A stretch of DNA of 6,633 bases, from assembly GCA_019241805.1 (NCBI GenBank), contig JAFAWL010000317.1, forward strand, positions 1-6,633. Direction: 5' to 3'. Made by a program: the position numbers and the translations under genes. Of the stretch, positions 1 through 3,751 are shown piece after piece (positions within the stretch are counted from its first letter, which is position 1; each line of letters starts with the position of its first letter). This DNA is from Actinomycetota bacterium. Lineage in GTDB: Bacteria > Actinomycetota > Actinomycetes > Mycobacteriales > Jatrophihabitantaceae. The notes below the pieces were generated by a model. That model was not told where the DNA came from. It was given only the letters and a program-made list of their open reading frames with translations, and did not search any database.

Positions 1-34
1 GGGCCTCTTCGTCGAACGCGATCAACTTGGCCAT
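1..34 (-). CDS. groEL: Chaperonin GroEL (60 kDa), N-terminal fragment
   Basis: Only the first 11 complete codons are present; the gene continues past the left edge. Read on the minus strand from the ATG at 34-32 they give M-A-K-L-I-A-F-D-E-E-A, which is the characteristic start of actinobacterial GroEL proteins. GroEL forms the double-ring, ATP-driven folding chamber of the cytoplasm and works with GroES. A GAGGA ribosome-binding site lies at 44-48, nine bases before the ATG. Two CIRCE operators 160-220 bases upstream confirm a heat-shock chaperonin gene under HrcA control. No groES precedes it, so this is probably the solitary second groEL copy (groEL2/groL2 type) common in actinobacteria; that paralogue assignment is inference from context. 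Confidence 0.93.
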   Translation of the reverse strand, partial: MAKLIAFDEEA

Positions 35-129
35 TCGATGTCGTCCTCACGTTTGTGTACGGCTGGGACAGCACGACCCTCGACGCCCGCGACGGACGGT
101 GGTCGACCCACCTCGCCGGAGCCGTGCAG

Positions 130-156
130 TTGGCGCTGCGACGCCGAAGGCGCCAA
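130..156 (-). other. Hairpin in the groEL 5' leader
   Basis: A perfect 7-bp inverted repeat, TTGGCGC at 130-136 and GCGCCAA at 150-156, extends by one G-T wobble inward and encloses an 11-base loop. It lies in the predicted groEL leader, about 95 bases before the start codon. A smaller 5-bp stem (98-102 with 108-112) lies nearer the gene. There is no U-tract, so it is not an obvious attenuator. It may stabilise the mRNA or tune translation; this function is inference. Confidence 0.4.
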
Positions 157-195
157 CCCGCGGCGTTCGAGCCCTGGCCCGATTTCGCTCCCAGG

Positions 196-222
196 TTGGC
201 ACTCTGGACAGTCGAGTGCCAA
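196..222 (-). promoter_or_regulatory. CIRCE operator 1 (HrcA site), groEL
   Basis: TTGGCACTC (196-204), nine spacer bases, then GAGTGCCAA (214-222). The 9-N9-9 arms are perfectly complementary and differ from the classical CIRCE consensus (TTAGCACTC-N9-GAGTGCTAA) only by the symmetrical A/T to G/C change at the third position. HrcA repressor binds this element and releases it on heat shock. The predicted transcription start falls at its upstream edge, so bound HrcA would block initiation or early elongation. Confidence 0.93.
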
Positions 223-227
223 CCCAA

Positions 228-256
228 GGTTTAGCACTCACCTGCGGAGAGTGCAA
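228..256 (-). promoter_or_regulatory. Predicted sigma-A-type promoter of groEL
   Basis: On the minus strand a TTGCAC -35 hexamer (256-251) is followed after exactly 17 bases by TAAACC (233-228) as a weak -10. The -35 is built into the distal arm of CIRCE 2 and the -10 begins at its proximal edge, the usual design of CIRCE-regulated chaperonin promoters. The predicted start near 221 gives a leader of about 187 nt. The -10 is a poor match (3 of 6), so the exact start is uncertain. Confidence 0.55.
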
Positions 257-257
257 G
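231..257 (-). promoter_or_regulatory. CIRCE operator 2 (HrcA site), groEL
   Basis: TTAGCACTC (231-239), nine bases, then GAGTGCAAG (249-257). One arm is exact CIRCE consensus; the other matches at 7 of 9 positions, where it doubles as the -35 TTGCAC. It lies 8 bp from CIRCE 1, with centres 35 bp apart, so the two HrcA dimers would cover the core promoter and the start site. Confidence 0.9.
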
Positions 258-328
258 CTCGCCACTCGGCGCCCACACCCGGTGCGGTTGGCAGCGGCCT
301 CAGCGTCGACGCTCGGCCAAGACGGCAA

Positions 329-360
329 CAGCCCGACCCGCCGTGTGGCGGATCGGGCTG
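329..360 (-). terminator. Rho-independent-type terminator after the cold-shock gene
   Basis: A 14-bp stem with a single C-A mismatch (329-342 with 347-360) closes a GTGT tetraloop. It begins 25 bases after the csp stop codon on the minus strand. The bases after it (TTGCCGTCTTGG) form only a weak T-rich tail, as is common in high-GC actinobacteria. It should separate csp transcription from the groEL promoter about 75 bp downstream. Confidence 0.75.
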
Positions 361-363
361 CCG

Positions 364-383
364 GGTGGCTCGAGGTGGCTCGA
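364..383. repeat. Two-copy 10-bp tandem repeat
   Basis: GGTGGCTCGA occurs twice in perfect tandem between the csp stop codon and its terminator hairpin. It is short and probably a slippage product without function. Confidence 0.5.
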
Positions 384-385
384 GG

Positions 386-589
386 TCAGTTGACGACGCG
401 GACGCCGTCGGCCTGCGGTCCTTTGGGGCCTTGGGCGACCTCGAACTCCACCCGCTGACCCTCATCCAGCGAGCGGTAGCCGTCGGCCTGGATGGCGGAG
501 TAGTGAACGAACACGTCCTGCCCGCCGTCCACGGCGATGAAGCCGTAGCCCTTCTCGTTGTTGAACCACTTCACGGTGCCCTGTGCCAC
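386..589 (-). CDS. csp: Cold-shock protein, CspA family
   Basis: This is a 67-residue single cold-shock domain, the standard family length. It has both nucleic-acid-binding motifs: RNP1 (KGYGFI, about residues 13-18) and RNP2 (VFVHYSAI, about 26-33), with the conserved KWF near the N terminus. Such OB-fold proteins bind single-stranded RNA or DNA and act as RNA chaperones in the cytoplasm. I chose the GTG at 589-587. AAGGAG (600-595) lies five bases upstream of it, and the protein then begins with the family-typical AQGTVKWFN. The GTG two codons earlier overlaps that ribosome-binding site and cannot be the main start. The gene has its own -10 element, a leader of about 107 nt with strong secondary structure, and a downstream hairpin terminator, so it is probably monocistronic. 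Confidence 0.95.
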   Translation of the reverse strand: MAQGTVKWFNNEKGYGFIAVDGGQDVFVHYSAIQADGYRSLDEGQRVEFEVAQGPKGPQADGVRVVN

Positions 590-679
590 GTGCACTCCTT
601 GCTAGGGGCCATTCCGGAACCCACACCTCGTAGGCTCCGGGGTCTTCGCTTCTTGGTCCCGACTTCTGCAGTGCACGTG
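587..679 (-). promoter_or_regulatory. Self-complementary csp leader covering the start codon
   Basis: In the mRNA the leader segment CACGUGCACU (679-670) is perfectly complementary over 10 nt to AGUGCACGUG (596-587). The second segment contains the last two bases of the ribosome-binding site, the spacer and the GTG start codon. The 73-base loop between them holds another stem (614-621 with 633-640, 7 of 8 pairs). If the long-range helix forms, it hides the start codon. Part of the complementarity comes from the palindromes GTGCAC and CACGTG. A temperature-dependent switch is inference. Confidence 0.45.
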
Positions 680-680
680 A

Positions 681-699
681 GCGCCGGACGGACCGGCGC
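681..699 (-). other. GC-rich hairpin at the 5' end of the csp leader
   Basis: GCGCCGG (681-687) and CCGGCGC (693-699) form a perfect 7-bp stem with a 5-base loop. The predicted transcription start is near 697, so the stem would sit at the extreme 5' end of the mRNA, a position that often protects transcripts from 5'-end-dependent decay. That role is inferred. Confidence 0.45.
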
Positions 700-703
700 G
701 CAA

Positions 704-709
704 CTTATA
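704..709 (-). promoter_or_regulatory. Predicted -10 element of csp
   Basis: TATAAG on the minus strand matches the sigma-70-type -10 consensus at 5 of 6 positions. It is an AT-rich spot in a GC-rich background. No convincing -35 lies 16-18 bases upstream; the nearest resemblance, TTTACG at 735-730, is 20 bases away. The implied start near 697 gives a leader of about 107 nt, unusually long for so short a gene but typical of cold-inducible csp genes. Confidence 0.5.
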
Positions 710-845
710 CACGTGCTTATGGAAAACCGCGTAAACTTCGACCGCCGCGGACGGTACACCTCCGACACGCCGAGGGCTAGACTTTTGCGTCCAGCTATGT
801 CCCGGTTCGTCCCGCGAGTTCAACGCCGACCGACAGGCACAGACC
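710..845. other. Intergenic remainder between the PLP enzyme and csp
   Basis: This stretch has no supportable gene, and I see no clear terminator for the upstream PLP-enzyme gene. In particular there is no small MoaD/ThiS-like frame ending in Gly-Gly, which I checked for because of the possible function of the neighbouring enzyme. Upstream csp promoter sequence probably occupies the part next to 710. Confidence 0.5.
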
Positions 846-2111
846 TCACAGCAGCCCGACGTCGCGCATCCCCTTGATCGTCGGCTTGATAACGGCTGTC
901 GGCCGCGCCCCCTCCGCGACGGCGTCGAGCGTCTTCAGACCATCGCCGGTGTTGTACACGACCGTTTCCGCGGATGGGTCGATCCGCCCGGACTCGATTA
1001 GTTTCTTCAGCACAGCGACGGTTACCCCGCCCGCCGTCTCGGCGAAGACACCGGTAGTGCGGGCCAGCAGCCGAATGCCGGCGCGGATCTCGTCGTCGGA
1101 GACCGCAGCCATCGCGCCTCCGGTCGAGCGCACAACGTCCAGGGCGTACGGCCCGTCGGCCGGATTTCCGATGTTCAGCGACTTCGCGATCCCAGTGGGT
1201 CGTACCGGCTGTACCACGTCCCAGCCCTGCTCGTAGGCGGTCGCGATCGGCGAACAGCCGGCCGACTGGGCGCCGAAGACCCGACATTCGGCCTCGGCAA
1301 CCAGCCCGGCGGCGCGCAGTTCCTTGAACGCCTTGTGAATCTTGGTCAGCATCGAGCCGGATGCCATGGGCGCGACGACCTGCGGCGGCAGCCGCCATCC
1401 CAACTGCTCGGCAACCTCGAAGCCGAGTGTCTTGGACCCTTCGGCGTAGTACGGCCGCACGTTCACGTTGACGAAGCCGGTCTTCTCGAACTCGTCGGTT
1501 TCCGATAGTTCGCTGCAAAGGCGGTTCACGTCGTCGTAGTTGCCCTCGATGCCGACCAGCGTGCCGTCGTAGATCGCGGTCTGCACGATCTTGGCCGGCT
1601 CCAAGTCGGAGGGCACGAACACGATGTAGGGCATCCCGATGCGGGTCGCGTGAGCCGCCACCGAGTTGGCCAGGTTGCCGGTCGAGGCGCAGGCGATGCG
1701 TTCGAAGCCGAGTTCCCGGGCGGCGGTGATCGCCACCGAGACGACGCGGTCCTTGAAGGAGTGGGTCGGATTGGCCGAGTCGTCCTTGATCCAGATCGGG
1801 GCGCTGAAGCCGAGTTCGTCGGCCAATCGGTCGGCTCGGATCAGCGGAGTCATGCCGGTGCCGGAGTCGACGCGGGTGTCGGTTGATTGGCCCACCGGCA
1901 GCAGGCCGGAGTAACGCCAGATCGAGTGCGGGCCGGCTTCGATGTCCGCGCGGGTCACGCTGGCGAGGGCAACCGGGTCGTAGCCGATCTCCAGCGGACC
2001 GAAGCATTCGAAGCAGGCGTGCTGGGCTCCCAGAGGGTAACGCGCGCCGCAGTTGCGACAGACGAGCGCGTCCGCCGGAGACGCCGGGCGGGCGTCGACA
2101 AGTGCAGTCAT
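846..2111 (-). CDS. thrC: Threonine synthase-family PLP enzyme (ThrC; possibly MetM-like)
   Basis: This 421-residue fold-type II PLP enzyme would convert O-phosphohomoserine to threonine if it is a true threonine synthase. An N-terminal zinc-ribbon-like motif has Cys18, Cys21, Cys33 and Cys36 (CRNC then CFEC). The PLP lysine is Lys120 in HSFKDR, the cofactor/substrate loop is ASTGNLANS (142-150), and a C-terminal NTGDG loop follows. The start is the ATG at 2111-2109: GAAAGG lies 10 bases upstream, and longer reading would run through the riboswitch. It is not beside hom or thrB, and a SAM-I riboswitch precedes it, which is odd for a pure threonine enzyme. From memory, Streptomyces has a paralogue near csp and groEL2, and a threonine-synthase homologue (MetM) has been reported that makes homocysteine from O-phosphohomoserine with a MoaD-like sulfur carrier. 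The family is certain; the reaction is open. Confidence 0.9.
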   Translation of the reverse strand: MTALVDARPASPADALVCRNCGARYPLGAQHACFECFGPLEIGYDPVALASVTRADIEAGPHSIWRYSGLLPVGQSTDTRVDSGTGMTPLIRADRLADELGFSAPIWIKDDSANPTHSFKDRVVSVAITAARELGFERIACASTGNLANSVAAHATRIGMPYIVFVPSDLEPAKIVQTAIYDGTLVGIEGNYDDVNRLCSELSETDEFEKTGFVNVNVRPYYAEGSKTLGFEVAEQLGWRLPPQVVAPMASGSMLTKIHKAFKELRAAGLVAEAECRVFGAQSAGCSPIATAYEQGWDVVQPVRPTGIAKSLNIGNPADGPYALDVVRSTGGAMAAVSDDEIRAGIRLLARTTGVFAETAGGVTVAVLKKLIESGRIDPSAETVVYNTGDGLKTLDAVAEGARPTAVIKPTIKGMRDVGLL

Positions 2112-2128
2112 AAGAGCGAGGCCTTTCT

Positions 2129-2276
2129 CCTCATCTTCCCCCGACGGCATCGTGACGATCGTCGGAGCCGGACTTGGCACCTCTCTGCGGCGGCCTCGCA
2201 CCAGGCGTGCGAACGAGTGCATCGCAGTGGTTGCCGGGGCTTCATCGGGCCGGTCCCTCTGCCCCTCTGGATAAGG
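2129..2276 (-). promoter_or_regulatory. SAM-I (S-box) riboswitch in the leader of the PLP enzyme gene
   Basis: The minus-strand RNA shows the S-box core in order: CUUAUCCAGAG, then GAGGGACCGGCCCGAUGAAG, GCAACC, GGUGCCAAGUCC, and finally GAAGAUGAGG. P1 pairs 2276-2270 (CCUUAUC) with 2135-2129 (GAUGAGG). P2 carries the GGGGC/GCCCC stem and the kink-turn bases; P3 is long with an internal hairpin (UCGCAC/GUGCGA). P4 is CCGACG/CGUCGG just before the P1 3' strand; its presence argues for SAM-I rather than SAM-IV. The P1 3' strand lies in a continuous purine run, GAUGAGGAGAAAGG (2135-2122), that includes the ribosome-binding site. SAM-stabilised P1 should therefore occlude ribosome loading: translational OFF without a terminator. 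I see no convincing promoter upstream. Confidence 0.93.
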
Positions 2277-2319
2277 GTTGTTATTCAGTTGTCGCGACCA
2301 TCTTTACACACCGATCGAC

Positions 2320-2334
2320 TCGGGGCGGACCCGA
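2320..2334 (-). terminator. Possible weak terminator after the LytR_C gene
   Basis: TCGGG (2320-2324) and CCCGA (2330-2334) form a perfect 5-bp stem with a 5-base loop, starting four bases after the LytR_C stop codon. There is no real U-tract, so termination may be partial, with read-through into the SAM riboswitch. Confidence 0.3.
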
Positions 2335-2337
2335 TGC

Positions 2338-2910
2338 TCAGCTGTAGTCGGTCGCGAGCACCACGACGATCGGTCCGGCGGGCATCGGGGAGAACTTCGG
2401 CTTCACACGTTTGATCGACGGAAACTGCTGTTGCAAGGCGGTCGCAGCCGCTTGCGCGCCCGACACACTGGGGTCGTAATACGCGCAGGTCGAGGCGATG
2501 TCGTTGTCGAGGTTCCCCGTCGAGCTCACCGTCCAGCCGCCGGCCCGAAACCGGTTGGCTGCGGTCTCGGCCAGCCCGCTCTTGTTGGTGTTGTTCAAGA
2601 CCAGGAGCGGCAGAGATTTGTCGGCGGTCGCCGCGCTGGACGATGCCGGAGCGCTGGCCGAACTTGACGCATGCGAGGCGCTGGAGGACGCAGGCGCGCT
2701 GGAGCTCGAGGCGGCGGAGTTCGAGGTCGGCGTCGAAGCAGCGGACGTGGTGCTCGTCACCGTGACGGTCGTCTGTGCGGCCTCGCGACCCTTGGGCTGG
2801 CGCAGGGCCAGCAGTGCGACGACCAGAACAGCGACGCCGATGAGCGCGAGCGTAGCGCCGGCGATGCGATCTAGCTGTCGGCGCCGACCGCCAGTCGCGT
2901 TGTGGGACAT
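2338..2910 (-). CDS. Membrane-anchored LytR C-terminal domain protein
   Basis: This 190-residue protein has a basic N terminus (residues 8-15), one hydrophobic membrane segment at about 18-37, a low-complexity Ser/Ala/Thr linker at about 44-98, and a C-terminal LytR_C-type domain (PF13399) at about 100-189 with LPLLVLNNTNKSGLA and a conserved Tyr-Tyr pair near 144-145. The topology suggests a short cytoplasmic tail, one membrane anchor and an extracytoplasmic domain held off the membrane by a flexible, possibly glycosylated linker. LytR_C domains also occur at the end of LytR-CpsA-Psr cell-wall ligases. Stand-alone copies have no established enzymatic role, and there is no ligase catalytic domain here. 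It follows the DUF3263 gene by 10 bases with no good ribosome-binding site, so it is probably translated by coupling. From memory the same pair is Rv0430-Rv0431 in Mycobacterium tuberculosis. Confidence 0.85.
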   Translation of the reverse strand: MSHNATGGRRRQLDRIAGATLALIGVAVLVVALLALRQPKGREAAQTTVTVTSTTSAASTPTSNSAASSSSAPASSSASHASSSASAPASSSAATADKSLPLLVLNNTNKSGLAETAANRFRAGGWTVSSTGNLDNDIASTCAYYDPSVSGAQAAATALQQQFPSIKRVKPKFSPMPAGPIVVVLATDYS

Positions 2911-2920
2911 AGGCAGGTGA

Positions 2921-3220
2921 TCATACGTCGATGCCCAGGCGTCGAGCCGAGCGCTGCCGCTGGCGGCTGGCGCGCAACCGGCGGAGCCGCTTGACGAGCA
3001 TCGGGTCGGCGGCCAGCGCCGCCGGGGTGTCGATCAGTGCGTTGAGCACCTGGTAGTAGCGCGTCGCCGACATGTCGAAGAGCTCGCGGATCGCGTTCTC
3101 CTTCGCGCCGGCGTATTTCCACCACTGACGTTCGAAGGCGAGGATCTCCCGATCACGACGGGACAGACTGTCGGCACCGTCGTCGGCCGGATCCCCCGCG
3201 GAAGCGTGCGCCAACTCCAT
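2921..3220 (-). CDS. DUF3263 family protein
   Basis: This 99-residue protein matches actinobacterial DUF3263 (PF11662) almost throughout. The core runs from LSRRDREILAFERQWWKYAGAKE (split here as LSRRDREILAFE and RQWWKYAGAKE) at about residues 19-41, through an ELFDMSATRYYQVLN segment (46-60) to a strongly basic tail (RLRRLRASRQRQRSARRLG, about 78-96). The AIRELFDMSATRYYQVLNAL stretch looks like a helix-turn-helix and the tail could bind nucleic acid, so a DNA-binding role is plausible but not established. The start ATG at 3220-3218 has GAGGAG (3237-3232) 11 bases upstream. It leads a probable two-gene operon with the LytR_C gene. Confidence 0.88.
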   Translation of the reverse strand: MELAHASAGDPADDGADSLSRRDREILAFERQWWKYAGAKENAIRELFDMSATRYYQVLNALIDTPAALAADPMLVKRLRRLRASRQRQRSARRLGIDV

Positions 3221-3475
3221 GCTGCGTCGTGCTCCTCACCCGTAGCGACTGCATCGACCGTAGTGGTTCCGGCAATCGGTACGACATCCACCCGCGGTTA
3301 CCAGCCCGCGGAGTCCCCGATGGTCCGGCTGCGCCTTCGGCCGAAATTTCAACAGTGTGATTCAACCACGAAGATGCTGCCGACACGTCGCGGCGCGCCT
3401 GTGGACGACGGCGTCGCCGTCCACACGCTTCCGCATCTCGTAGCGATAGGCACGTCGCCGCTCGACAGTGTTCGC
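3221..3475. other. Divergent intergenic region (DUF3263 / WXG-like gene)
   Basis: These 255 bp separate two divergently transcribed units and should hold promoters in both directions, but I find no confident -35/-10 pair on either strand. They contain several symmetrical sequences: TTCGGCCGAA (3336-3345), GAAATTTC (3343-3350) overlapping it, a direct repeat of TTCAAC (3348-3353 and 3361-3366, 13 bp apart), and the longer palindrome at 3400-3425. The AT-rich GAAATTTC area stands out and may be the regulatory centre. Confidence 0.4.
3400..3425. promoter_or_regulatory. 26-bp imperfect palindrome, possible operator
   Basis: TGTGGACG (3400-3407) and CGTCCACA (3418-3425) are perfectly complementary 8-bp arms around a 10-bp, partly symmetrical centre. 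It lies 50 bp before the ATG of the WXG-like gene, so it could be an operator for a dimeric repressor or a leader hairpin. Neither role is proven. Confidence 0.35.
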
Positions 3476-3748
3476 ATGTCGCTGCCTATGTGTACGCCGG
3501 CCTTTCGGACGTGCCTCGATCCTGCAAAGTTCGACGATGCCGGCCGACAGGTATCCGGCGTCGCCCGGGAACTGAGGCAGCGGGCGAGCGCTATCCGCAC
3601 TGCCCTCGACCGCGCGAATTGGCAATCGGGCGCGGCGGCAGCCGCCCGCTCGGAAACGCACGATGTGGCGCTTGCCTTCGAGAACACCGCCAGCCGGCTC
3701 GATCACCTGGCGGGTCGGATGCACCAGCTAGCCGACGCAATTCGATAG
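3476..3748 (+). CDS. WXG100-like small helical protein
   Basis: This 90-residue protein appears to be two helices: about 16-48 (DPAKFDDAGRQVSGVARELR onward) and about 53-89, joined by a turn with NWQSGAAAA (48-56). Tryptophan-turn-glycine/alanine at mid-length is the hallmark of the WXG100 / ESAT-6-like superfamily, although here the motif is W-Q-S-G rather than strict W-X-G. It has no C-terminal YxxxD/E; that motif is found instead in the product of the next gene, which starts 3 bases after this stop. I infer that the two proteins form a helical-bundle heterodimer for type VII (ESX) export. The ATG at 3476 is chosen because helix 1 begins soon after it; there is no clear ribosome-binding site, and the ATG at 3488 is possible. 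Upstream in-frame sequence does not look like protein. Confidence 0.6.
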   Translation: MSLPMCTPAFRTCLDPAKFDDAGRQVSGVARELRQRASAIRTALDRANWQSGAAAAARSETHDVALAFENTASRLDHLAGRMHQLADAIR

Positions 3749-3751
3749 CCG

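Noticed and set aside
590..595. GTG at 595-593 as csp start
   Set aside because: It overlaps the AAGGAG ribosome-binding site with no spacing. The next GTG (589-587) has 5-base spacing and gives the canonical 67-residue protein.
602..823. Small minus-strand frame between the PLP enzyme and csp as a MoaD/ThiS sulfur carrier
   Set aside because: Neither minus-strand frame there ends in Gly-Gly or resembles a ubiquitin-fold protein, and both run through the csp promoter and leader.
38..877. 279-codon plus-strand frame across groEL control, csp and intergenic DNA
   Set aside because: It is antisense to csp, crosses two CIRCE elements and a terminator, and shows no domain; a GC-driven open frame.
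820..2007. 395-codon open frame on the minus strand, out of frame with the PLP-enzyme gene
   Set aside because: An Arg/Gly-rich product without family features, entirely overlapping a clear gene; a high-GC frame shadow.
2112..2222. A longer start (ATG at 2222-2220) for the threonine-synthase-family gene, adding 37 residues
   Set aside because: The extension is the translation of the SAM-I aptamer. It has no family similarity, and the ATG at 2111 has a ribosome-binding site and gives the normal length.
2498..2920. Plus-strand frame with acidic Leu/Ala-rich repeats opposite the LytR_C gene
   Set aside because: The repetitive composition is just the complement of the Ser/Ala linker codons.
3206..3475. 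90-residue in-frame N-terminal extension of the WXG-like protein from the ATG at 3206
   Set aside because: It overlaps the DUF3263 gene start on the other strand and crosses the palindromic intergenic region. The composition is not protein-like, and WXG100-like proteins are about 90-100 residues.
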